Below, in pieces: positions 18,501 to 25,046 of a stretch of DNA of 47,636 bases (its first letter is position 1; every line of letters starts with the position of its first letter). The DNA is from an uncultured bacterium (GTDB taxonomy: Bacteria > Verrucomicrobiota > Verrucomicrobiia > Verrucomicrobiales > V1-33). The stretch covers positions 1 to 47,636 of the forward strand of contig CAJBME010000016.1 of the NCBI GenBank assembly GCA_903954065.1. The letters run 5' to 3'. Position numbers and translations under genes: made by a program. The notes below the pieces were generated by a model. The model did not search any database. It was not told where the DNA came from and worked only from the letters and a program-made list of their open reading frames with translations.

Positions 18501-18632
18501 AGCATCCGGCTCGGCCGCCGCCCAGACCGCCCCCCCAAAAACGAGATGCGCCACCACCCCGGCCACCATCGCCCCACAGAACGAACGAACCGTGACCGCC
18601 GGACAAAAACAAAATAAACAAGCCATGTGCAT
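15564..18632 (-). CDS. PVC-type dehydrogenase-like / heme-binding c-type cytochrome
   Basis: This is a 1022-residue secreted protein of a type greatly expanded in Planctomycetes and Verrucomicrobia. A signal peptide (hydrophobic segments within residues 1-40, ending AVWAAA) is followed by a beta-propeller that resembles soluble sugar dehydrogenases (FSVPPGFKIELFASEP, NLAFDARGRLWVTSNTEYP, NVPIGVLPYGNGCI). A helical, HEAT-like middle comes next, then a beta-rich segment. The C-terminal PVC heme-binding domain has CANCH at about 897-901, ILDPNRNIDSNF and IPRADIKKNEVTGLSLMP. Substrate and electron partner are unknown. The ATG at 18632 is supported by a perfect GGAGGTGAT eight bases upstream. The frame runs 29 codons further up to 18719, and I regard that as non-coding leader. 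Confidence 0.9.
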   Translation of the reverse strand: MHMACLFCFCPAVTVRSFCGAMVAGVVAHLVFGGAVWAAAEPDASLVRSGEWRSAEQQASSFSVPPGFKIELFASEPMINKPINLAFDARGRLWVTSNTEYPFPAAKERWADAQGSRVQDSKDAIKILEDTNGDGRADKVTDFVDGLNVPIGVLPYGNGCIAWSIPNIWYFEDTDGDGKCDRRKVLFGPLGYEKDTHGNIASLRMGPDGWVYATHGFNNVSRLEVRPENRSTPVDPDAPRRPTPSYANANQPREQLDWGNSLELQSGNVFRFKPDGSAVEIWAWGQVNPFGLTWDSWGHLYSADCHSNPVTQLIRGAAYPSFGRPDLGLGFGPVLCEHSHGSTGICGPLYFDGGVWGAEWDDHLLVCNPVTSRINRDHIVFEGATPKAVEQPDFISTSDLWFRPVDMQLGPDGAVYVADFYNKVIGHYEVDLHHPGRDRTSGRIWRVVKDGVQAVKRDLTVEQQLAQKVRFGVVPDGLDVAAVSTLPARTARQWAESFLNGPAGSVPRPVIRAMEATAGAGDATLRHVLQLVMRHALTAPGGFDGVPVEGPEAVAVRGLARTIPTPEAAAWLLRHLRQGDAGGADLVQSLTSLARYLPVAEVPQLVALARERLAGDGAVQAELVQAVANGLAERGVPLDAVVLGWAQEVAAGLLGLFGEAEAPDWEVVTDGQSGSPSPWGLQKRPALDGVEITMISSLPVPGGEWEKRTGLLRSKPFVMPEVLSFWLCGHRGPPDQPAHERSFVRLVDGVTGAEVVRVYPPRTDAGQRVRWVASELPAPAAGGLRRLEIVDGDTGDAYAWLAVGGIEPALVPVENFQRQDQARGRLQSLASLLQYSAPRDLREKLAGFLPPPPPAPPSTVTVEQRAELDALIQQRLKSFAAVTPDVAHGGRVFALHCANCHAINGQGALVGPQLEGVGQRGAERLMEDILDPNRNIDSNFHVHLIYKNDGSVVAGLERGSLGEVLLCVDATGREQRIPRADIKKNEVTGLSLMPAAFGLSIPEADFYDLMGFLLGSSGHQAE

Positions 18633-18639
18633 TAATTGA

Positions 18640-18648
18640 ATCACCTCC
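18640..18648 (-). promoter_or_regulatory. Strong Shine-Dalgarno site of the PVC cytochrome gene
   Basis: The minus strand reads GGAGGTGAT, complementary to the 3' end of 16S rRNA, eight bases before the ATG at 18632. Most genes in this window have no visible Shine-Dalgarno site, so this one decides the start and suggests efficient translation. Confidence 0.75.
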
Positions 18649-18761
18649 AGCAAACAAAGGCATCCCCTACAATGCAACCTGATGAAACGACCGGAAATCA
18701 TGAGCCCAGCCTCACGCATCCATCATCAAATCCACCACCGCGCCACCGCCGCGCCACCACT

Positions 18762-18832
18762 GCATTGACGACCAGTGCGGGACGACCGGCACTTCCCGGC
18801 GCCGTCCCGATTGCATCCCTCCCGGATGCAGT
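18762..18832. other. Three adjacent stem-loops upstream of a conserved uncharacterised gene
   Basis: Three inverted repeats lie end to end. The first is GCATTG/CAGTGC with a 5-base loop (18762-18778). The second is CGGGACG/CGTCCCG with an inner CCGG/CCGG helix (18778-18809). The third is ATTGCATCC/GGATGCAGT with a 5-base loop and one G-U pair (18810-18832). The last ends 14 bases before the ATG at 18847. No T-tract follows on either strand, so they are not simple terminators. They could be a structured 5' leader, a small RNA or protein-binding palindromes. GC-rich DNA makes short stems common, so this needs a folding test. Confidence 0.45.
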
Positions 18833-18846
18833 CAAAGTGATGATGA

Positions 18847-19275
18847 ATGACCCGCGATGACATCATCGACAAAATCCGCAAAGTCGAGGCCCTCTACACC
18901 GGGACCGACTCCAAGGGAGAAATGCAGGCGGCCCGCAGTGCGCTCGACCGCCTTCAGGCCCAACTCTCAGCGGCTCCAGAGGAAGCGGTAGAATTCCAAT
19001 TCAGCCTGCCTGATCCATGGAAGCGCCAGCTATTCCTCGCCCTCATCCGCCGGCATGGCCTCAAGCCCTTCCGGCTTCCCCGTCAGCGCACTTCCACCAT
19101 CATGGTCCGCGTGCCCCGCTCCGTCCTCGACACCGTGATCTGGCCCCAGTTCACCCAGCTCTCCAGTCTGCTCCATGACTACCTCAGCGAGGCCACCCGC
19201 GACATCATCACCCGCAGCGTGCACGGCGACGTCTCCGAAGCGTCCGAACAACTCAGCCTTCCCGGCGTCTCCTAA
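18847..19275 (+). CDS. Conserved uncharacterised protein with DUF2786-like N-terminus
   Basis: This is a 142-residue soluble, basic protein with no signal peptide. Residues 1-40 (IIDKIRKVEALYTGTDSKGE, then AARSALDRLQAQL) resemble the helical DUF2786 domain. The remainder (DPWKRQLFLALIRRHGLKPF, RLPRQRTSTIMVRVPRSVLD, WPQFTQLSSLLHDYL) looks like a region that recurs in uncharacterised proteins of several phyla, as I recall the family. No catalytic motif is recognisable. The clustered Arg/Lys residues could fit nucleic-acid binding, but that is a guess. It sits 60 bp upstream of dnaX on the same strand and may be cotranscribed with it. Three tandem hairpins lie immediately upstream. Confidence 0.75.
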   Translation: MTRDDIIDKIRKVEALYTGTDSKGEMQAARSALDRLQAQLSAAPEEAVEFQFSLPDPWKRQLFLALIRRHGLKPFRLPRQRTSTIMVRVPRSVLDTVIWPQFTQLSSLLHDYLSEATRDIITRSVHGDVSEASEQLSLPGVS

Positions 19276-19335
19276 TCGCCCACTCAAATCCCCCCTTTCC
19301 CACCGCGCCCCATCCCTTAGACTGTCCCCCCGCCA

Positions 19336-21264
19336 ATGAGCTACCAGGTTTTTGCTAGAAAATACCGCCCCAAGACATTCGATGACGTCCTGGGTCAGGA
19401 ACACGTCGTGCGAACACTGCGCAATGCCATCACGCAGAATCGCATCGCCCACGCTTACCTCTTCGTCGGCCCGCGCGGAACCGGCAAAACCTCCACCGCT
19501 CGCATCCTCGCCAAAGCACTCAACTGCCCAGGCGGACCGAAAATCGACTTCGATCCGGAAGCCCCCGTCTGCATCGAAATCGCCGAAGGCCGAAGCATGG
19601 ACGTCCTCGAAATCGACGGCGCCTCGAATAATGGTATCGATCAAGTGCGCGACTTGCGAGACACCGTGCGCTTCGCCCCCATGAGCGGCCAGTTCCGCAT
19701 CGTCTACATCGACGAAGTACACATGCTCTCAGTGCAGGCGTTCAACGGATTGCTCAAAGTGCTGGAAGAACCGCCCCCCCACGCAAAATTCATCTTCGCC
19801 ACCACCGACCCACAGAAAATCCTCCCCACCATCATCAGCCGTTGTCAGCGGTTTGATCTGCGGCGCATCCCCGACACCATCATCGCCGATCACTTGCTCC
19901 ATATCGCCGAATTGGAAAAAGTCGGCCTGACCGACGGCGCCGCCCACGCCATCGCCCGGGGCGCCGAAGGCGGCATGCGCGACGCCCAGTCAATGCTCGA
20001 TCAATTGGTCGCTTTTTGCGGGGAAACCATCGCCGAAACCGATGTCCTGAACATCTTCGGATTCACCGCGCAGGAAACTATCTCCAGCCTCACCTTAGCC
20101 CTGCTGGAAAAAAATACGCCCGCCGCCCTCGAACAAATCCACCAACAGGCAGATCGCGGCAAGGACCTCACCCGCCTGCTCGCCGACACCATCGGCCACC
20201 TCCGTAACCTGCTCGTTCACAAAATCGACCCCTCCGCCGCCCGGGACGTGGCCCCAGACCTGCTCGAGGCGCTGAATACCCAAGCGCCACTGGTCACCAC
20301 CGAACGTCTCATCAACCTGATCGACCAGTTCGCCGAGGTCGATGCCCGCATGAAATGGGCGTCCAACAAACGGCTCTATCTGGAAATCGGCGTCATCAAA
20401 GCCGTTCATTCCCTCGAAGAAGTCCTGCTCAGCGACGTCATCGCCACCCTCGAAGGAGTCGCCGAACCCGGCGGTTTCCAGACCAGTCAGAGCAGACCTG
20501 CGGCCACGCCGCCCGCCACGCCGCCCGCCGCTGCCCCTATTCCTGTCCCGGCGCCACCACCCGCGGCCCCACCCGCGCCGGCGGCCGCCAGCGTGCCGGT
20601 CACGTTACCGCCGCCACCGGTGGCCGCGCCAGCTCCTCCGCCAGCGCCGGCGCTGGACCTACTTTTGGCCGACGAGCCAACTGCCGCGCCCGCAGCTCCG
20701 CTCGAATGGGAACCTCTGTTACTGGACGTCCCATCCACGGCTCCCGCGAAAGCAGGACTTTCGGGAGCGGCTCTTTGGGCCGGTGCCGTCGTAGAGCTGC
20801 AATCCCGCAAGCCATTACAGGCGGGTTTTGCGGGTCAGGGGGTTTTTCTCGAGCAACGGGGGATGGAGATTGTGATTGGTTTTGCGCCCTCTGGCCAGAT
20901 GGCCAAGGATTCGCTCAACCGTCCGGCGGCCAAATCCGCGGTAGAAGAAATCCTCTGTGCACTCTCAGGAGAAGCCATTGCCTTGAAGCTGGAAACGCAC
21001 GCCGATCTCATTCCTCCCCCCCCTCCGCCCAAACCAGAACTTCCACCGCGACCAGCACCCACACCAAAACCCGAGCCCCCCAGCACCAGCCGGAAGGAAA
21101 AACCCTCCGCCGCCCCCGCGCAGGAATCAGCCCCACCCGCTGTCGAAATCCCACACGTCGATGAACAAGAGTTTTACAACGATCCATTAATTGCCGCCGC
21201 TCTCGTCCAGTTCGAGGCCACCATCACCTCCATCACCCCCGCCGCACCCAAACCCAAAAACTGA
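19336..21264 (+). CDS. dnaX: DNA polymerase III subunit gamma/tau
   Basis: This is the ATPase motor of the clamp loader and the organiser of the replisome. The 642-residue protein has Walker A GPRGTGKTSTA (K51), the ASNNGIDQVRDLRD segment, Walker B RIVYIDEVHML, and sensor/arginine-finger region FATTDPQKILPTIISRCQRF. Domain III (about 240-370) precedes a long Pro/Ala-rich linker (about 390-460) and a divergent tau-like tail. In the zinc-binding module E. coli has Cys at 64, 73, 76 and 79. This protein keeps C64 and C79 at the same numbering, but positions 73 and 76 are Asp and Ala. An A7 run at 20108-20114 falls inside domain III, so I do not read it as a programmed gamma-frameshift site. ybaB follows 52 bp downstream. 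Confidence 0.95.
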   Translation: MSYQVFARKYRPKTFDDVLGQEHVVRTLRNAITQNRIAHAYLFVGPRGTGKTSTARILAKALNCPGGPKIDFDPEAPVCIEIAEGRSMDVLEIDGASNNGIDQVRDLRDTVRFAPMSGQFRIVYIDEVHMLSVQAFNGLLKVLEEPPPHAKFIFATTDPQKILPTIISRCQRFDLRRIPDTIIADHLLHIAELEKVGLTDGAAHAIARGAEGGMRDAQSMLDQLVAFCGETIAETDVLNIFGFTAQETISSLTLALLEKNTPAALEQIHQQADRGKDLTRLLADTIGHLRNLLVHKIDPSAARDVAPDLLEALNTQAPLVTTERLINLIDQFAEVDARMKWASNKRLYLEIGVIKAVHSLEEVLLSDVIATLEGVAEPGGFQTSQSRPAATPPATPPAAAPIPVPAPPPAAPPAPAAASVPVTLPPPPVAAPAPPPAPALDLLLADEPTAAPAAPLEWEPLLLDVPSTAPAKAGLSGAALWAGAVVELQSRKPLQAGFAGQGVFLEQRGMEIVIGFAPSGQMAKDSLNRPAAKSAVEEILCALSGEAIALKLETHADLIPPPPPPKPELPPRPAPTPKPEPPSTSRKEKPSAAPAQESAPPAVEIPHVDEQEFYNDPLIAAALVQFEATITSITPAAPKPKN

Positions 21265-21316
21265 TCCCCGGCGCCAGCCGGCCATCCGCCGCTGCCCCCC
21301 ATCCACCGACCCACTC

Positions 21317-21631
21317 ATGAACCTCGCCAAAATGATGAAACAGGCCCAGCAAATGCAGGCCGACATGCAACGCGCCCAGGAAACACTGGCCCAAAAAACC
21401 GTCGAAGCCAGCGTGGCCGGAGGCAAAGTGCTCGTTACCGCCACCGGAGCCGGTGACATCGTCAATATCAAAATCGACCCCGCGGTCGTCGACCCCTCCG
21501 ATGTCAGCCTGCTCGAAGACCTCATCCTCAGCGCGGTTCAGCAGGCGTTGGCCAAAGGACGTGAAATCGCTACCTCCGAAATGGGTAAAGTCACCGGCGG
21601 CATGGGACTGCCGGGCGGATTTGGACTCTAG
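21317..21631 (+). CDS. ybaB: YbaB/EbfC family nucleoid-associated protein
   Basis: This is a small DNA-binding protein (104 residues) that forms tweezer-like dimers and binds the nucleoid. It shows the family pattern: MNLAKMMKQAQQMQADMQRA, a beta-strand core AGGKVLVTATGAGDIVNIKI, the DPSDVSLLEDLILSAVQQAL helix and a Gly-rich C-terminus (GGMGLPGGFGL). I use the ATG at 21317; the frame is open further upstream, but those codons do not match the family. Placement after dnaX is the classic dnaX-ybaB order. The usual third gene, recR, is not here; an EEP-family gene takes its place. Confidence 0.93.
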   Translation: MNLAKMMKQAQQMQADMQRAQETLAQKTVEASVAGGKVLVTATGAGDIVNIKIDPAVVDPSDVSLLEDLILSAVQQALAKGREIATSEMGKVTGGMGLPGGFGL

Positions 21632-21662
21632 TCAGACCTCACGATTTTCCGGCGCACCGCCC

Positions 21663-22724
21663 ATGAGTGAGGCTCCTCCCGCTGCGGCCACGGATCGACC
21701 CGCTGCTGCGATCAGAAGCGGCGCCAGCCGGGCCGCCGCCGTCGGCTCGCTGGGTCTCTTCGGCACGGTGATGATGTGCTTGAGTGGCCGCTGGGATGCG
21801 GTGGCCGCCATCACCATCATCCCGTTGTGGGTCTGGGCATTTTTTGGACTGGCGGCCGCCGCCGGCGGATTACTAGCGTGCCGCACTCGATCCGCCGCCC
21901 TGGCGGCGCTGCTCTGGGGAGGCACTCTGCTGGTCGGGCCCGATGAATGGCGGGGACTATGGCGCAGCTGGTTTTCCAATCCCCCTCCCCTCCTCCCACA
22001 GCGGCCCGCCGCCCACCGCGCCCAGACTCTGCGCGTCATCACCCTGAACTGCCGCCGCAGCAATATCGCCAGCGCCCGCGAAGCCGCCGCTTGGAATCCG
22101 GATGTCATCCTCCTCCAGGAAATGCGCGGCTATGCCACCCGCGACGTCAACGCTCTCGCCCGTGAACTGTGGGGACCGGAAAGCAGCACCGTCGCCAGCT
22201 TCGATACCACCATCCTCGCCCACGGCCACTTGCGCCCAAACCCCTCCAGCCGGACCAACCGTAGACTCCAAGAATTCGTCCAAGCCACCCTGACCCGGCC
22301 CGATGGATCTCAAATCGAGATCGCGAGCGTGCACCTGCAAGGCCACGTCACGAGCTTGAAACTCTGGGACCCGGAAACATGGCGGGCCCATGCCCGCAAA
22401 CAACGTCGCCACCGCCTCTACATGGAGGAAGTTATCGTCCCATCGATGCAATCAGGCCAACCACGACCACGCCTGATCGGCGGCGATTTTAATTCCCCGG
22501 CCGGCAACCGGACATTCGCCGCACTCCAACCGTCATTCGTCGACGCCTTCGCCACCGCCGGTACCGGCTGGGGCAACACGTTCCGCAACGACTGGCCACT
22601 GCTTCGCATCGATCAAATCTGGGCCACCCACGACCTGCAACCGACCGCCGCCCGCACCATCAAGACGGACTACAGCGATCACCGCATGGTCGTGGTGGAT
22701 TATACCCTACCCACCACCCGTTGA
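21663..22724 (+). CDS. Membrane-anchored endonuclease/exonuclease/phosphatase family protein
   Basis: This is a 353-residue protein with two or three N-terminal transmembrane segments (about 25-90), then an EEP (DNase I-like) catalytic domain facing away from the membrane. EEP motifs are visible in order: TLNCRRS, DVILLQEMRG (metal-binding Glu), SVHLQGH, LIGGDFNSPAG, RIDQIWATHDL and YSDHRMVVVDY with the catalytic Asp-His. The substrate could be a nucleic acid, phospholipid or phosphoester and cannot be told from sequence. The ATG at 21663 lies 31 bp after the ybaB stop, so it may be in the dnaX operon. Only 12 bp separate its stop from that of the convergent CPBP gene. Confidence 0.87.
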   Translation: MSEAPPAAATDRPAAAIRSGASRAAAVGSLGLFGTVMMCLSGRWDAVAAITIIPLWVWAFFGLAAAAGGLLACRTRSAALAALLWGGTLLVGPDEWRGLWRSWFSNPPPLLPQRPAAHRAQTLRVITLNCRRSNIASAREAAAWNPDVILLQEMRGYATRDVNALARELWGPESSTVASFDTTILAHGHLRPNPSSRTNRRLQEFVQATLTRPDGSQIEIASVHLQGHVTSLKLWDPETWRAHARKQRRHRLYMEEVIVPSMQSGQPRPRLIGGDFNSPAGNRTFAALQPSFVDAFATAGTGWGNTFRNDWPLLRIDQIWATHDLQPTAARTIKTDYSDHRMVVVDYTLPTTR

Positions 22725-22736
22725 CACAAAACCCAT

Positions 22737-23480
22737 CTACCAGAGCCCCCACTGGCGAGTGATCATGATGTACACTCCAAGCAGAAAATTGGATGTCGCG
22801 TGCATGATGACGCACGCTCCTAGGCTGCGCGTGCGCACGGCCACCAGACTGACCAGCAGCGACCACAGCAGGCAGACGGCGTAATCAGACGGTTGATGCG
22901 CTGTCATCATAAAGACCGAAGTCAATCCAATCACCCGCAGGTTTTTGACGCCCATCGGCACCCGCTCCCAGCTCCCCCCCGCCGACGCCAGATACCTCCA
23001 AAGGAATCCGCGCCAGAAGAGTTCCTCCACGAAAGCGACCGCCACCGTCATCCGCAGAAATCGCACCACCACCGACGTCCACCACGCCGCCGAACCGTCC
23101 GGGAAGATACCAGGATCAAATCCCGGCTCCGAGCGGTCAACCACACCCAGCCATTTAATGACCTGACCGGTCTGCGTGTGCCACCAGCTTGGCAGAATCC
23201 AGAACGCAATGCCCACGGCCCCGGTCGCCACGCCCCAAAACCACGCTTTTACCCCCAGTGGGCGAAAGGAATAGTGGCGCCACCAAAAGGCCAGCATACC
23301 CAGGCAGGCCAGCGTTTGCAGGGGATAGACCCACTGCTGCGGCTGCCTCCGCCACCAGGGAGCATCCGGGTGTTTCCACTCCAGCCCCGGCACCGAGGTC
23401 AGCAGCATCAGCCCCATAAAAACGAACAACGGCGCCACGTGGGCCACCGCCTTGTTAGATCGCAGGGCAGTGAGTGTCAT
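22737..23480 (-). CDS. CPBP-family intramembrane protease, CAAX-protease-related (exosortase-genome type)
   Basis: This is a 247-residue polytopic membrane protein. The CPBP/Abi glutamate motif EELFWR is at about 152-157. The second motif His is at about 195 (MTAHQPSDY) and the third reads MHATSN near 227-231. The N-terminal half (VAPLFVFMGLMLL, WVYPLQTLACL) resembles the CAAX prenyl protease-related proteins of genomes that encode exosortase/PEP-CTERM sorting, but no PEP-CTERM protein or exosortase lies in this window. The frame is open to a TTG at 23531, but I prefer the ATG at 23480, which gives MTLTALRSNKAVAHVAPLF. It lies 47 bp downstream of the aminotransferase gene on the same strand, so the two are probably cotranscribed. 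Confidence 0.8.
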   Translation of the reverse strand: MTLTALRSNKAVAHVAPLFVFMGLMLLTSVPGLEWKHPDAPWWRRQPQQWVYPLQTLACLGMLAFWWRHYSFRPLGVKAWFWGVATGAVGIAFWILPSWWHTQTGQVIKWLGVVDRSEPGFDPGIFPDGSAAWWTSVVVRFLRMTVAVAFVEELFWRGFLWRYLASAGGSWERVPMGVKNLRVIGLTSVFMMTAHQPSDYAVCLLWSLLVSLVAVRTRSLGACVIMHATSNFLLGVYIMITRQWGLW

Positions 23481-23527
23481 CAGATTAAATGAACTATGAG
23501 AAGCGTGGAAACGGGTAGCCGGTCCAT

Positions 23528-24733
23528 TCAAGCCGCCCGCCCCGCCGCGGCCGCTTCACTTTTCAAACCACTCACAAAACGAGCCATCCGCTCAAGAGCA
23601 ATCTCAAGCTGGGGCATGGCCGTCGCATAACACGCACGCACAAAGCCTTCACCCGATTGACCAAAAGCACTCCCAGGCACCACCGCCACACTCTGCTCGT
23701 TGACTAGCCGCATCGAGAATTCCTTGCTGGTCAATCCCGTCGGACGAATATCCGCGAAAACATAGAAAGCGCCACCCGGACGAAACGTCGGCAACCCCAT
23801 CGCATTCAGCCGCGTCACCATCACGTTCATCCGCTGCTCATAACTCTGACGCATCATTTCCACCGCCGGCGCCCCGTTTTCCAACGCCTCAATGGCCGCC
23901 CGCTGACTCATGATCGGCGCACACAACATCGCATACTGGTGCACCTTCATCATCGCCTCAATAATTTCCGCCGGAGCACACGCATAACCCAGTCGCCAGC
24001 CAGTCATGGCGTAAGCCTTGGAAAAACCATGAAAAAGCACCGTCCGGTCCTTCATTCCAGCAAACGTGAGAATGCTGACATGCTGGCGACCGTCATAGAG
24101 CAGCTCCGTGTAAATCTCGTCCGTGAAAACAATCAGATCATGCCGGACCGCCAACGCCGCAATCTTCTCCAGCTCTTCCACCGGCTCAAAGGCCCCGGTC
24201 GGATTCGTCGGGAAATTCAACATGATGACCTTGGTCCGCGGAGTGATCGCCTTCTCAACATCGCTAGCGCGAAGCACAAAATCATCCTCGGGCCGGGTGT
24301 GGATCGGCACCGGCACCCCACCAGCCATAAAAATGGTCGGGTTGTAACTCACATAACACGGCTCATGGTAGATCACCTCGTCTCCAGGATTCAATAGCGC
24401 CCGAAAAGCAATGTCCAACGCCTCGCTGACCCCCACCGTCACAATGATCTCCTTCGCCGGATCATACTGGGTCGCACAATGCCCCTGAATATAGCCCGAA
24501 ATCGCCTTGCGCAGCGGCAGCAATCCCAAATTAGAGGTGTAACACGTCTCCCCCTTCTCCAAAGCGAATATCGCCGCCTCCCGGATATGCCACGGTGTCG
24601 AAAAATCAGGCTCGCCCACCCCCAGCGAAATCACATCGCCACGGCTTTGAACTAGTTCGAAAAAGTCCCGGATGCCGGAACGTGGGATTTCGCGGATGCG
24701 CTCCGCCACTTTGGAGGAAAGAGATGATGACAT
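23528..24733 (-). CDS. PLP-dependent class I/II aminotransferase (aspartate/aromatic type)
   Basis: This is a 401-residue fold-type I aminotransferase. The PLP lysine is K239 in HGFSKAYAMTGWRLG. Other cofactor-binding residues are N177 in NFPTNPTG, D205 in VFTDEIYTEL and Y-containing EPCYVSYNP. The opening SGIRDFFELVQSR with ISLGVGEPDFSTPWHIREAA is typical of the aspartate aminotransferase/LL-diaminopimelate-like I-gamma group, whose members accept different amino acids. The exact substrate cannot be assigned. It starts at an ATG (24733) with no strong Shine-Dalgarno site. A CPBP membrane protease gene follows in the same direction. Confidence 0.88.
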   Translation of the reverse strand: MSSSLSSKVAERIREIPRSGIRDFFELVQSRGDVISLGVGEPDFSTPWHIREAAIFALEKGETCYTSNLGLLPLRKAISGYIQGHCATQYDPAKEIIVTVGVSEALDIAFRALLNPGDEVIYHEPCYVSYNPTIFMAGGVPVPIHTRPEDDFVLRASDVEKAITPRTKVIMLNFPTNPTGAFEPVEELEKIAALAVRHDLIVFTDEIYTELLYDGRQHVSILTFAGMKDRTVLFHGFSKAYAMTGWRLGYACAPAEIIEAMMKVHQYAMLCAPIMSQRAAIEALENGAPAVEMMRQSYEQRMNVMVTRLNAMGLPTFRPGGAFYVFADIRPTGLTSKEFSMRLVNEQSVAVVPGSAFGQSGEGFVRACYATAMPQLEIALERMARFVSGLKSEAAAAGRAA

Positions 24734-25046
24734 GAAAACGAATGAGTGAAAAAAACTGAACGAGTGCGGGTATACGGACTGGGAGGGTCGGATATTTCAG
24801 GCTGCCTGCGCAGCCCGCCTAGCTCGCGCCGCTACAGTCAGCGGGCGGTAGCGGTCATCGTTCAGCATGGACACGTCACAATTCATGGAATGATCTGGAA
24901 AGCGGCGGAAAATACCGGGCTTTAGCGATTTGTCGCGTGCGAAGATTCGTTGCCTCGCCACCATCCAGCCCGCACAATTCTCCGGGAGCATAAACCACCG
25001 CGCCCACCGCCACTCATCACGGACGCCAGCCCCCCTACTCAACCTC
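24734..25046. other. 313-bp divergent intergenic region with two palindromes
   Basis: This is the divergent spacer between the aminotransferase and ABC-exporter genes. It holds two inverted repeats: GGCTGC/GCAGCC with a 4-base loop (24800-24815) and CCGCTAC/GTAGCGG with a 12-base loop (24829-24854). A minus-strand ATG at 24886 opens a 29-codon frame ending at 24797 (MNCDVSMLNDDRYRPLTVAA...), which overlaps both palindromes. It has no Shine-Dalgarno site and I do not call it a gene. Promoters for both flanking genes presumably lie here, but no convincing pair was found. Confidence 0.4.

Noticed and set aside
20108..20114. A7 run in dnaX as a programmed frameshift site
   Set aside because: It lies within domain III near residue 258, well before where a gamma product should end, and no following stem was found.
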